From Planotetraspora mira (GTDB taxonomy: Bacteria > Actinomycetota > Actinomycetes > Streptosporangiales > Streptosporangiaceae): a stretch of DNA of 64,000 nt. Positions 18,234 through 26,633 of the stretch are shown piece by piece. Under the pieces are notes generated by a model. The model saw only the letters and a program-made list of their open reading frames with translations, did not search any database and was not told the origin of the DNA. The stretch is from positions 248,001-312,000 of the forward strand of contig NZ_BOOO01000002.1 in assembly GCF_016863275.1 (NCBI RefSeq), written 5' to 3'. Both the position numbers and the translations under genes were made by a program. The stretch's first letter is position 1. Every line of letters starts with the position of its first letter.

Positions 18234-18470
18234 ATGTGTCGAAGCATCAAGACCTTGCGTCCGCCGTTCACCGACGAGGTGACGGAGCAGGACATCCACG
18301 CGGCGGCCCTGCAGTACGTGCGGAAGATCTCGGGATTCCGGGCGCCCGCCTCGCACAACGCGGAGGCCTTCCAGCGCGCCGTCGAGGCGATAACCGAGGC
18401 CAGCGCGGCGCTTCTCGCATCCCTGGAGGTCCGCGGCCAGCGACCTCCCGGCGAGGCCGCCGCGTCGTGA
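18234..18470 (+). CDS. DUF2277 small protein
   Basis: This 78-residue protein matches the DUF2277 pattern: MCRSIKTLRPP at the N-terminus, TEQDIHAAALQYVRKISGFR in the middle and AFQRAVEAITEASAALLASL near the end. The ATG at 18234 is preceded by GGAGG at 18221-18225. Family function is unknown; many members are about 70-90 residues. It stands between the IclR gene and an ECF sigma gene, both rightward. Confidence 0.85.
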   Translation: MCRSIKTLRPPFTDEVTEQDIHAAALQYVRKISGFRAPASHNAEAFQRAVEAITEASAALLASLEVRGQRPPGEAAAS

Positions 18471-18580
18471 ATCCGTTCCGCGGGAAGTAGGGAACAGCCC
18501 GAGCGGGTCCGGCGGAGTAGGGGTGAAAGGCGCGAAGCCGCCAACGGAAGGATTCCCCCTATGAACGGACAGAACGGGTG

Positions 18581-19231
18581 GTGAGTACCGCGGCCACCGA
18601 ACAGGGCACCCGACCCTGGAGTCGCCGTGCCGCCGCGCGAGGCCTCCAGGCCGGTCCGGGAGAGAACGCCACCGACGCCGGGCTGATCCGCGCGTCGCTG
18701 GCCGACCCCGACGAGTTCGCAGGCGTCTTCGACCGGCACTCCGACGAGATCCACGCCTACGCGAGCAGGCGACTGGGCCTCGACCACGGGCACGCGGACG
18801 ACGTGACGGCGGAGACGTTCCTCGTCGCGTTCCGCAAGCGGCACCGGTACGACCTGGACAGGCCGGACGCCCGGCCATGGCTGTACGGCATAGCCGGCAA
18901 CCTCATCTCCGGCCACCGGAGGTCGGAGGTCCGGCGTCTCAAGGCGCTCGCCCGGACGGCGGGCGGCGCGGAGACACATGAGCTCCACGAAGAGGAGCGA
19001 AGCGCCGAGCGGGCCAGCGCCGCGGCGCTTCGCCCCGCCCTCGCGGCCGCGCTCGCGCGGCTGTCGACGGCCGAGCGGGAGTTGCTCCTGCTCATCGCCT
19101 GGGCCGACCTCAGCTACGAGGAGACCGCCCACGCACTGAAGATCCCGGCAGGGACGGTCCGATCCCGGTTACACCGGATCCGCGCGAAGCTCCGCCGCCA
19201 CCTTGACCTTCCCAAGGAGCAGACCTCATGA
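18581..19231 (+). CDS. ECF-type RNA polymerase sigma factor
   Basis: The 216-residue protein has sigma region 2 (FAGVFDRHSDEIHAYASRRL, HADDVTAETFLVAFRKR, ARPWLYGIAGNLISGHRR) and region 4 (LSTAERELLLLIAWADLSYEETAHAL and IPAGTVRSRLHRIRAKLRRHL). No anti-sigma with a zinc finger follows; its partner is a CU044_5270-type protein whose ATG overlaps the stop. The GTG at 18581 overlaps the TGA of a seven-codon frame (18561-18584, MNGQNGW), another coupling-type leader; GTG 18578 is an alternative. Target promoters are unknown. Confidence 0.88.
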   Translation: MSTAATEQGTRPWSRRAAARGLQAGPGENATDAGLIRASLADPDEFAGVFDRHSDEIHAYASRRLGLDHGHADDVTAETFLVAFRKRHRYDLDRPDARPWLYGIAGNLISGHRRSEVRRLKALARTAGGAETHELHEEERSAERASAAALRPALAAALARLSTAERELLLLIAWADLSYEETAHALKIPAGTVRSRLHRIRAKLRRHLDLPKEQTS

Positions 19232-20331
19232 ACGACGAACTCGACCTGGTCACCCGGGCGCGGCCTGAGGTGCCGGCCTACTCCGCCGCCGCCAAGGCCG
19301 CGGCCCGCCGGAAACTGGCCTCTCCCCCGGCCCGGCGCAAGCCGTACGGCTTCGCGATCGCCGGAGTGGCCGTGGTCGCGGGCGCGAGCGTCGTGGCGGT
19401 CAACGTGCTGGCGGCCGCCCCCGGCGGCAGCGGACGCGCACCGGACGTGACAGCGCTGCCGAAGGTCACGAACATGTCGGCGAGCGAGGTGCTCGGCAGG
19501 GCCGCGCAGGCCGTGACCGACCTCAAGCCGCGGAACAACCAGTTCATCAAGGTCACCTCGCAGACGATGTACGGATCGTTCGGTGGTCACGCTGTGGGTG
19601 GAAGCGATCAGGCTCTACCTGCTCCGCCGCCCCGACCCGACGGTGCCGCGACGAACCCGGCGACTGAGGAGGCCAGCACGGAGTTCCGGTACCTCTACCG
19701 GACGAAGCGGACCATCTGGCTCTCGGCCGACGGCCGCAAGGATGGCGCGCTCAAGGTCGAGCACCTGAAGCCGCGCGCCTATCCGGGCTGGCCCATTCCC
19801 AAGGAGGCCTATGGGGAAGCGGGCCATACCGAATGGTTGATGCTGCCCACCTGCGGCTACGTGCCGGACAGCACCTACACCAAGCTCAAGAGGCTGCCGA
19901 CCGACGCCAAGGGGATGCGCGCCTACCTGTACTCGGGTCCCGACACCAAGAATCCGGCCGACACAGACGCGTGGACCAGGGTGGGTGATCTGCTCAGGGA
20001 GACCTATATGCCGGCGGACCAGCGTGCCGCGCTGTTCAAGGCGGCAGGAACGATCCCCGGAGTCAGGGTGACCGACAACGTGACGGACGCCGCCGGACGC
20101 AGGGGCATCGGCGTCGGCCGGGTGCACGTGGGCATCCGTGAGGATCTCGTCTTCGATGCGAAGACCTTCGAGTTGCTCGGTGAGCGGGGAACCGTCGTCG
20201 ACCCGAAGACGGCGAAAGCACCCCGTGGAAGCGTGGTGGAGGCCACCGCGCGGCTCCAGGTCTCTGTGGAGGACAAGGCCCCGAAGGCGCCGGACCCGAT
20301 CAGCGAGAAGAAGGGCGCGAGCTGCGGCTGA
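19228..20331 (+). CDS. CU044_5270-family membrane-anchored protein
   Basis: The 367-residue product begins with a short cytoplasmic segment and one membrane helix (GFAIAGVAVVAGASVVAVNVLAA, residues about 46-68). A large extracytoplasmic domain with conserved blocks TEFRYLYRTKRTIWLSADG and YMPADQRAALFKAAGTIPGV follows. Actinobacteria typically carry such genes directly after ECF sigma genes, as here (4-nt ATGA overlap). It is therefore likely to modulate that sigma factor from the membrane, though no anti-sigma domain is visible. A strong hairpin lies about 75 bp downstream. Confidence 0.8.
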   Translation: MNDELDLVTRARPEVPAYSAAAKAAARRKLASPPARRKPYGFAIAGVAVVAGASVVAVNVLAAAPGGSGRAPDVTALPKVTNMSASEVLGRAAQAVTDLKPRNNQFIKVTSQTMYGSFGGHAVGGSDQALPAPPPRPDGAATNPATEEASTEFRYLYRTKRTIWLSADGRKDGALKVEHLKPRAYPGWPIPKEAYGEAGHTEWLMLPTCGYVPDSTYTKLKRLPTDAKGMRAYLYSGPDTKNPADTDAWTRVGDLLRETYMPADQRAALFKAAGTIPGVRVTDNVTDAAGRRGIGVGRVHVGIREDLVFDAKTFELLGERGTVVDPKTAKAPRGSVVEATARLQVSVEDKAPKAPDPISEKKGASCG

Positions 20332-20406
20332 TCCACCGCATGTCCCGGTGCGACCGGCCGCGGGCTTCCGCGGCACGGCTGATCGGCCGCCCGCATACGG
20401 CGCAGC

Positions 20407-20440
20407 GGCGCCCGCCTCTCGATCGTGAGAGGCGGGCGCC
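20407..20440. terminator. bidirectional terminator hairpin
   Basis: GGCGCCCGCCTCTC (20407-20420) pairs perfectly with GAGAGGCGGGCGCC (20427-20440) around a 6-nt loop. This 14-bp stem lies between the ends of two convergent genes (stop codons 20331 and 20458), so it probably stops transcription from both sides. Confidence 0.8.
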
Positions 20441-20457
20441 GTGCCGTACCGCTGGAT

Positions 20458-21834
20458 CTAGGACTGGAGGGCGGGCTCCTCACGGTCCTTCAGCGGCGTG
20501 GGTGCGTCCTCGTCCAGCAGGGTGGTCTCGTCGAACGGTTCCCGTCCGGCGAGCACCTCCTCGGCCCGTTCCCGGTCGAACTCGTTCGTCCATGTGGCGA
20601 CGAGCACGGTGGCGATCGCGTTGCCCGCGAAGTTGGTCAGCGCGCGGGCCTCGGACATGAACCGGTCGATGCCGACGATGAGGCCGACACCGTCGACCAG
20701 CTCGGGCCGGTGCGACTGCAGGCCGCTCGCGAGCGTCGCGAGGCCCGCGCCGGTCACGCCCGCGGCGCCCTTCGACGCGATCATCATGAAGGCCAGCAGG
20801 GCGATCTGCTCGCCGAGCTCGAGCGGAGCGCCCGTCGCCCTGGCCACGAACAGGGTGGCCATCGTGAGGTAGATGGCGGTCCCGTCGAGGTTGAACGAGT
20901 AGCCCGTCGGCACGGTGATGCCGGCGACCGGACGGCTCACGCCGAGGTGCTCCATCTTGGCGATCAGGCGGGGCAGCGCCGACTCCGAGGACGACGTGGA
21001 CAGGATGAGCAGGAACTCCCGCCGCAGGTAGTTCAGCAGCGCGAGCACGTTGATCCGGGCGACCGACCACAGCAGCGGCCCGAGGATCACGAAGACGAAG
21101 ACCAGACAGGTCGCGTAGAAGCTGACCATGATGAGGCCGAGGCTCTTGAGCGCGTCCATGCCCGTCGCGCCGACGACCGCCGCCATCGCGCCGAAGGCGC
21201 CGATGGGCGCAGCCCACATGATCATGGCGAGGATGCGGAAGACGAGCCGCTGGATGTGCTCGATGCCGGCCAGGATCGGCGCCGCCTTCGGGCCCATGGC
21301 CTGGAGGGCGAACCCGGCGAGGAGGGCGACGAGCAGCGTCTGCAGAACCTGGCCCTCGGTGAACGCCGACACGAGCGTGGTCGGGATGATGCCGAGCAGG
21401 AACTCGGTGGTGTCGCTCTCACCGCCGGTGGCCGCCTGGGCCTCCGCGGCCTTGCGGAGCTCGTCGGTGAGCTGCAGCCCCTGCCCCGGGTCGATGAGGT
21501 TGCCGACCACCAGGCCGATCGCGAGCGCGACCGTCGACATCACGAGGAAGTAGACGAGCGCGAGCCCGCCGACCTTGCCCACACTCGCCGCCTTGGCGAC
21601 CGAGCCGACTCCCAGCACGATCGTGCAGAAGATGATCGGGCTGATCATCATCTTGATCAGCGCGACGAAGGCGGTGCCCAGCGGCTTGAGCGCCGCGCCC
21701 AGGTCAGGGGCGACGAAGCCGACGGCGATGCCGGCCAACACCGCCACGATGACGGCGAGGTACAAATAACGGGTCCGGTCTGGGCGCTCGGGGGTGGCGG
21801 CCTGGGGTTCAACCGGGGACGCGGACATCGACAC
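20458..21834 (-). CDS. dicarboxylate/amino acid:cation symporter (DctA/GltP family)
   Basis: The 458-residue membrane protein has the DAACS fold. TLYLAV-type helices near the start lead to PLGTAFVALIKMMISPIIF, the serine-rich re-entrant loop LSTSSSESALPRL, and the substrate/cation motif GYSFNLDGTAIYLT. The loop near residue 365 (MIASKGAAGVTGAGLATLA) is also conserved. It would import C4-dicarboxylates or acidic amino acids with H+ or Na+. It is divergent from a CitA/DcuS-type sensor kinase and its regulator, which favours a dicarboxylate substrate. A GltP-like glutamate role remains possible. Confidence 0.9.
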   Translation of the reverse strand: MSMSASPVEPQAATPERPDRTRYLYLAVIVAVLAGIAVGFVAPDLGAALKPLGTAFVALIKMMISPIIFCTIVLGVGSVAKAASVGKVGGLALVYFLVMSTVALAIGLVVGNLIDPGQGLQLTDELRKAAEAQAATGGESDTTEFLLGIIPTTLVSAFTEGQVLQTLLVALLAGFALQAMGPKAAPILAGIEHIQRLVFRILAMIMWAAPIGAFGAMAAVVGATGMDALKSLGLIMVSFYATCLVFVFVILGPLLWSVARINVLALLNYLRREFLLILSTSSSESALPRLIAKMEHLGVSRPVAGITVPTGYSFNLDGTAIYLTMATLFVARATGAPLELGEQIALLAFMMIASKGAAGVTGAGLATLASGLQSHRPELVDGVGLIVGIDRFMSEARALTNFAGNAIATVLVATWTNEFDRERAEEVLAGREPFDETTLLDEDAPTPLKDREEPALQS

Positions 21835-21952
21835 TCACTTTCCTCGGGGGAAGGAACTTCAGTGGAGCGACTATGCGGCCCGATATGACCTGGGTCACTA
21901 TTGCGTACATTTCGTTCATCACCGAAGTGCGCTCGTGGAAGTGAGACAGCAG
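21835..21952. promoter_or_regulatory. divergent promoter region, symporter versus two-component system
   Basis: About 118 bp separates the starts of the symporter (leftward) and the sensor kinase (rightward). The central part is comparatively A/T-rich (around 21890-21920) and must hold both promoters and presumably the response-regulator site. No clear inverted repeat was identified. Confidence 0.45.
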
Positions 21953-23542
21953 ATGGTGATCTCCGGCCGGGTGCGGCGCTGGAGTCTCGCCCGGCAGATC
22001 CTGATCCTGCAGATCGTCATCGTGGGCGTGACCGTGGCGGTGAGCACCACCATCGGGTTCCTCCAGGCGCGTGACCTGCTGACCGACGAGGCCACGGGCG
22101 TGACCACGGCCGTCGCGGTCAGCGTGGCCGACTCCCCCGCGGTGCTCGACGCGCTGAACGGGTCCGACCCCACGGCGGCGCTGCAGCCGTACGCCGACCG
22201 TGTCACCGCGGAGACCAAGGTCGACTTCATCACCATCATGAGCCCGGCCGGCATCCGGTTCACCCACCCCAACCGCAGTCAGATCGGCGGGCACTACCTG
22301 GGCAGCATCACCCAGGCCCTCGCCGGAAAGACCTTCAGCGAGACCTACACGGGAACGCTCGGCCCCTCGGTGCGTACGATCACTCCCGTGAAGGATCCGG
22401 CGGGGAGGGTCAGAGCCCTGGTCAGTGCCGGAATCACGGTCGAGAGGCTCAGCAGCAGGCTCCGCGCGCAGATCGGAGCCGCGGGGCTGGCCGGGCTGGT
22501 CGGCCTGTCGGCCGGGGTGGTCGGCTCCTATCTCGTCGGCACCCGCCTGCGGCGGCACACGCACAGCCTCGGGCCGACGGAACTGAACCGCATGTACGAC
22601 CACCACGAGGCGATCCTGCACGCCGTGCGCGAGGGGCTGCTCCTGATCGACGCCCGGGGCACGCTCACGCTGTGCAACGACGGCGCCCGCGAACTGCTCC
22701 GCCTCGGCGCCGACGCGGAGGGCCGCCAGGTCACGGATCTCGGTCTGCCGCCGTCCCTCACCGAGCTGCTCGCATCCGGTGAGAACCGTACCGACGAGAT
22801 CCACCTCACCGGTGAGCGCGTGTTGCTGGTCAACGTCGCCGTCGTGCGGTCGGGGGCGCGCTCGCTCGGCACCGTGGTGACCCTGCGCGACCACACCGAG
22901 CTGCAGGGGCTGGCCGGGCAGCTCGACGCCGAGCGCGGCTTCGCCGAGGCGCTGCGCTCCGCGGCGCACGAGGCGGCCAACCGGCTGCACACCGTGATCA
23001 CCCTGGTCGAGCTGGGCCGTCCGGAGCAGGCCGTGGCGTTCGCCACCGCCGAGCTCAGGGCCGCCCAGGAGCTCACCGACCGCGTGGTCGCGGCCGTACG
23101 CGAACCGGTGCTCGCCGCGCTGCTTCTCGGCAAGTCCGCCGAGGCGGGCGAACGCGGCGTGGAGCTGTCGATCAGCGAGGACACCGAGCTCGACGACGTG
23201 GGCCTCGACGAGCGCGACCTGGTGACGGTCCTCGGCAACCTCATCGACAACGCGATGGAGGCCGCGATGTCCGGCAGCCCGCCCGCCCGTGTGACCGTAC
23301 ACGTGCGGACCGACGGGACGGACTGCCTGATCCGGGTGACCGACAACGGCCCCGGGCTCGACCCGGCGGCGGCGCAGGAGGCGTTCCAGCGGGGGTGGAC
23401 CACGAAGGGCACCGGCCGCGGCATCGGGCTCGCCATGGTCGCCCAGGCCGTGCGGCGGCTGAACGGCACGATCGAGGTGTCCGACGACGGAGGCGCCGTG
23501 TTCACCGTACGGCTCCCGCTGCCGGTGGAGAGCCGGCCATGA
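21953..23542 (+). CDS. CitA/DcuS-type sensor histidine kinase
   Basis: The 529-residue protein has a first membrane helix (ILILQIVIVGVTVAVSTTIGFL) and an extracytoplasmic PASTA-free PAS-like sensor domain containing DFITIMSPAGIRFTHPN and IGGHYLGSI. These motifs are typical of citrate/fumarate sensors. After a second helix (GLAGLVGLSAGVVGSYLVG) come a cytoplasmic PAS domain, the phosphoacceptor segment SAAHEAANRLHTVITL, and an HATPase with NLIDNAMEA and GRGIGLAMV. ATG 21953 is chosen; in-frame GTGs at 21935 and 21941 are alternatives. It probably senses an external di- or tricarboxylate and controls the divergent symporter through its partner. Confidence 0.9.
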   Translation: MVISGRVRRWSLARQILILQIVIVGVTVAVSTTIGFLQARDLLTDEATGVTTAVAVSVADSPAVLDALNGSDPTAALQPYADRVTAETKVDFITIMSPAGIRFTHPNRSQIGGHYLGSITQALAGKTFSETYTGTLGPSVRTITPVKDPAGRVRALVSAGITVERLSSRLRAQIGAAGLAGLVGLSAGVVGSYLVGTRLRRHTHSLGPTELNRMYDHHEAILHAVREGLLLIDARGTLTLCNDGARELLRLGADAEGRQVTDLGLPPSLTELLASGENRTDEIHLTGERVLLVNVAVVRSGARSLGTVVTLRDHTELQGLAGQLDAERGFAEALRSAAHEAANRLHTVITLVELGRPEQAVAFATAELRAAQELTDRVVAAVREPVLAALLLGKSAEAGERGVELSISEDTELDDVGLDERDLVTVLGNLIDNAMEAAMSGSPPARVTVHVRTDGTDCLIRVTDNGPGLDPAAAQEAFQRGWTTKGTGRGIGLAMVAQAVRRLNGTIEVSDDGGAVFTVRLPLPVESRP

Positions 23543-24210
23543 TCTCCGTACTGGTCGTGGAGGACGAGGAGATCACCGCCGAGGCGAACCGGGTCTACGT
23601 CGAACGTGTGCCGGGCTTCGAGGTCGCCGGTGTGGTCCGCTCGGGCGGGGAGGCGCTGCGCTTCCTCGGACGCCGGCCGGTCGACCTGATCCTGCTCGAT
23701 CTCTACCTGCCCGACATGCACGGACTCGACCTGTGCAAGGCCGTCCGGGGCGCGGGCATCCTCTGCGACGTCATCGTGATCACCTCGGCGAGGGACCTGT
23801 CGATCGTGCGGTCGGCGGTGTCGGTGGGAGTCGCGCACTACCTGCTCAAGCCGTTCACCTTCACCGCGTTCAGCGACAGGCTCCGGCACTACGCCCGTTT
23901 CCGGGACTCGGTCGACGCGTCGGGGGAGGCCAGCGGGCAGGAGGAGGTCGACAACGCCCTCGCGGCGCTGCACGGACCCCCTCAGCCGCGCCTGCCGAAG
24001 GGGATGTCGCCGATGACCATGGCGGCGATCGTCGGCGTCTTGACGGACACTCCCGGCGGCGTCTCCGCCTACACGGTGGGGGTGACGATCGGCGTGGCCC
24101 GGGTGACCGCCCGGCGTTACCTGGAGCACCTGGCTGAGTCCGGGATGGCCCAACGGGTCCCCCAGTACGGGTCGGTCGGCCGGCCGGAACTGCTCTACCG
24201 ACTCATCTGA
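23539..24210 (+). CDS. CitB/DcuR-type response regulator
   Basis: The 223-residue regulator has a receiver domain (SVLVVEDEEITAEANRVYV, phosphoacceptor Asp in LILLDLYLPDMHG, conserved TSAR and LLKPFTF). A C-terminal DNA-binding region of the CitB type follows (GVSAYTVGVTIGVARVTARRYLEHL). Its ATG overlaps the kinase stop in ATGA, so the two are translationally coupled. By family precedent it activates the neighbouring dicarboxylate transporter gene. Confidence 0.9.
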   Translation: MISVLVVEDEEITAEANRVYVERVPGFEVAGVVRSGGEALRFLGRRPVDLILLDLYLPDMHGLDLCKAVRGAGILCDVIVITSARDLSIVRSAVSVGVAHYLLKPFTFTAFSDRLRHYARFRDSVDASGEASGQEEVDNALAALHGPPQPRLPKGMSPMTMAAIVGVLTDTPGGVSAYTVGVTIGVARVTARRYLEHLAESGMAQRVPQYGSVGRPELLYRLI

Positions 24211-24213
24211 CGC

Positions 24214-24987
24214 TCAGGCGCACTGGTCGAGCATCGTCTCCTTGTCCGCGGCCGTGACCGGAAGGTCGTACTTGAGGGAGACCTGGGCGAACCGTACGGC
24301 GTAGGAGCACCGGATGCCCTTGGCGGGCGGCAACCATGACGCCGGGCCCGAGTCGCCCTTGGCCGAGTTGGCCGAGCCGTCCACCGGCAGCAGGTTGAGG
24401 GGGTCGTTGGCGATCCGCTTGCGTTCGGCGTCGCTCCAGCGGGAGGCGCCCATCTGCCAGTCGTAGGACAGCGGCATTACATGGTCGATCTGTACCTCCG
24501 ACGCGTCCTCCTTCCGCCACTCGATGGTGTCGCCCGTGTAGGGGTCGTACAACGTCATCGAGACGACGACACAATCGGAGCCGCTGCGGTACTTGACCTC
24601 CGCCCCGTCCCGCTTGAGCAGGTCGTTGCGGGTGTCGCACCCGTTGTGCGCCAGGGGGACGTCGTCGGCGTTGTCCGCCCACGCGTAGCCGAACTCGTCA
24701 CGGTCGTAACCGGTCTTGGGCCCGCGCCCCTTGGTCGTCACCTTGTCGATCAGGTCACGGGCGTCGGCCCGGTCCTTGTCCGAGGTGATCCGGGCCAGGC
24801 CCGGCTCCACGCCGTCCGGGTTGTCGAGAGGGTTCGTGCCGTGGGACTTCCCGGTGTCGTCACCTTGGGAGTCCTTATGTCCTGGCTGGTCCAGGCTGAG
24901 CCCCTCCGAGGGCCCACATCCGGCGAGTACGGCGATCGCCACCGACATACCGACGAAGATCCGAGATCCGCGCCCGCCCACAGTCAC
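24214..24987 (-). CDS. secreted HNH-family nuclease lipoprotein
   Basis: From GTG 24987 the product is 257 residues with a lipoprotein signal (GSRIFVGMSVAIAVLAGC). The C-terminal half has an HNH/DUF1524-like site: VQIDHVMPLSYDWQMGA, then NDPLNLLPVDGSANSAKGD. This is the DH...N...N...K pattern of secreted actinobacterial nucleases. Conserved cysteines in NGCDTRNDLL and SDCVVV could form a disulfide. The reading frame extends upstream through the 53-bp repeat array to 25119, but that extension is repeat sequence and is excluded. It is probably an exported DNA-degrading enzyme for nutrient scavenging or defence. Confidence 0.82.
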   Translation of the reverse strand: MTVGGRGSRIFVGMSVAIAVLAGCGPSEGLSLDQPGHKDSQGDDTGKSHGTNPLDNPDGVEPGLARITSDKDRADARDLIDKVTTKGRGPKTGYDRDEFGYAWADNADDVPLAHNGCDTRNDLLKRDGAEVKYRSGSDCVVVSMTLYDPYTGDTIEWRKEDASEVQIDHVMPLSYDWQMGASRWSDAERKRIANDPLNLLPVDGSANSAKGDSGPASWLPPAKGIRCSYAVRFAQVSLKYDLPVTAADKETMLDQCA

Positions 24988-25070
24988 CCCTAGGTCATGA
25001 AATTTTCCACCTAGGTATAGCAAATGCCCAAGAACCCGCAAATAAACGTACCCAGTCCACCCTCTCTCGG

Positions 25071-25494
25071 CGTGATCATGCACACATTCGCGTAGAGCAC
25101 CGACGAGCTGGCCGTTCATTGCCCGTGATCATGCACACATTCGGTGATGCACGGCCCGAGCTGCGCAAGCTCATTTCGTGATCATGCACGGATTCGGAGG
25201 AAGGCGCCTTGAACTGGCACGACGACGATCGTGATCATGCAGTGACACTCACCGTTGCGGGCGACGCTCGTACATGATCACGAACAGGGGACGGCCAGGT
25301 CATCCGCCGTTTCCCCGAACTTGCGCATGATCACGATTTGTATCGTGGCCGGTCAGGACGCCTGTCGCCGAATGTGCGCATGATCACGGGCGATGAACGG
25401 CCAGCTCGTCGGTGCTCTACGCGAATGTGTGCATGATCACGACCCAGGGGTGGCCAGGTCAGGGGTGGTATCCACGAACCTGTGCATGATCACG
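25071..25494. repeat. 53-bp-periodic repeat array, locus 2 (two opposed arms, nine cores)
   Basis: Left arm cores read CGTGATCATG at 25071, 25124, 25177 and 25230. Right arm cores read the reverse complement CATGATCACG at 25273, 25326, 25379, 25432 and 25485. Every step within an arm is exactly 53 bp. The arms diverge from a 33-bp centre (25240-25272). Each unit, read outward, is CATGATCACG, about 11 variable bases, a GGCCAGGTC-like block, about 14 variable bases, then CGAATGTGTG. Unit 25081-25133 is the inverted near-copy of 25379-25431. It lies between the HNH nuclease start and a betaine-binding protein stop. It is not coding, and its role is unknown. Confidence 0.9.
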
Positions 25495-25554
25495 GAGTGT
25501 GGGGCGGGCGGGCGGAGTGTGGGGGCCGGGCGGGGAGGTGGGCGAGTGGGGGCG

Positions 25555-26502
25555 TCAGGCGGCGGGGATCCAGTCCTGCCAGACGATCTTGTTCTGCTCG
25601 ACCCACTTCTGGGCTGCGGCCTGCGCGCTCAGTTTCCCGACGGCCATGTCGTAGGCCACGGCGTTCTGGTCGTCGTTGGTCCACACGAAGTTCTTGATCA
25701 GTTCGTACGCCTTGCCACCCTCCGCGGCGAATTTCTTGCTGACGATCTTGTCCAGCAGGTACGGCGGATAGTCGCACGCGACCTTGGCGGGGTTGGCGTC
25801 GCATCCGATCGAGTACGGCGGGAGGTTGATCTTCACCAGCTTCAGCTGGGAGAACAGCCACTGCGGCTCGTAGAAGTACATGAGCAGCGGCTTCTTGTTC
25901 TTGTCGGCGTCCTGCGCCGCCTTGATCAGCGCGTCCTCGCTGCCGGCGTAGACCACCTTGTACGGGAGGTTGAGATTCTTGATCAGCGCGTCGTCGTTGG
26001 TCACGTAGCTCGGATCACCCGCGAGGAATTGCCCCAAATTGCCCGACTTCTCGGTCTGGAACAAGGACTTGTAGGTGACAAGCTTGTGATAGTCCGTGAT
26101 GTCCGGATATTGCTTCACCATCCATTCGGGCACATACCACCCGATGACGCCCTTGTTGCCGTCCTCCCCCGCCGTTAGGGCGACCTTCTTCTCGTCGATG
26201 TACTCCTTCTTCAGCTCCGGGTGGGCCCAGTTCTCCAAAATGGCGTCGACCTTGCCATTCTCGAAGCCCTTCCAGGATTCCGCCTCCGCACTCTCCACAC
26301 GCTCGACTTTGTATCCGAGCTGGTGAACGAGCAGATATTCGACCACGGCGGCGCTGGCCTCGTAGCCGATCCACGGGTTGATGGCCAGGCGCACCGTGCC
26401 GGAGGCGCCTGCACTCGGGCCTCCCGCGTTCTCGGAACTCCCGCTGCACCCGGTCATCGCCAGCGCGATCGTGAGCACCCCGGCAAGAAGACGGACCCTC
26501 AT
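25555..26502 (-). CDS. glycine betaine/choline ABC transporter substrate-binding protein (second copy)
   Basis: The 315-residue lipoprotein begins MRVRLLAGVLTIALAMTGC with lipobox Cys. It has the OpuAC/ProX fold: VRLAINPWIGYEASAAVV, NWAHPELKKEYI, the aromatic ligand-cage segments GWYVPEWMVKQYPDITDY and YEPQWLFSQLKLVK. It closely resembles the protein encoded immediately upstream (26634-27614), pointing to a tandem duplication with divergence. ATG 26502 is preceded by a GAGG-type site. A strong hairpin separates it from the transporter operon, so it may be expressed at a lower or independent level. Confidence 0.9.
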   Translation of the reverse strand: MRVRLLAGVLTIALAMTGCSGSSENAGGPSAGASGTVRLAINPWIGYEASAAVVEYLLVHQLGYKVERVESAEAESWKGFENGKVDAILENWAHPELKKEYIDEKKVALTAGEDGNKGVIGWYVPEWMVKQYPDITDYHKLVTYKSLFQTEKSGNLGQFLAGDPSYVTNDDALIKNLNLPYKVVYAGSEDALIKAAQDADKNKKPLLMYFYEPQWLFSQLKLVKINLPPYSIGCDANPAKVACDYPPYLLDKIVSKKFAAEGGKAYELIKNFVWTNDDQNAVAYDMAVGKLSAQAAAQKWVEQNKIVWQDWIPAA

Positions 26503-26592
26503 AAGTGACCTCATCAGAAGTAGGACGAGCGGCGTGCGCGGGCGACGAGACCGCGGGCGACACCGGCAGAGTATTTCACAACCGAAAGCGGC

Positions 26593-26627
26593 GAATCGGC
26601 CGCGATCCAAAGGATCGCGGCCGATTC
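26593..26627 (-). terminator. perfect 16-bp stem hairpin between the two binding-protein genes
   Basis: GAATCGGCCGCGATCC (26593-26608) and GGATCGCGGCCGATTC (26612-26627) pair perfectly around a 3-nt AAA loop. It lies a few bases after the stop of the first binding-protein gene. It should terminate or attenuate the leftward ABC operon before the second binding-protein gene. Confidence 0.75.
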
Positions 26628-26633
26628 ACTCGA

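Noticed and set aside
24988-25119. N-terminal extension of the HNH nuclease starting MNGQLVGALRECVHDH
   Set aside because: The extension is translated array repeat; the identical peptide appears in the opposite arm at 25393. The signal peptide starts at about 24987.
25071-25494. CRISPR array
   Set aside because: Regular spacing is CRISPR-like, but the conserved block is only about 20 bp and imperfect, orientation flips in the middle, filler carries its own conserved centre, and no cas gene is in the window.
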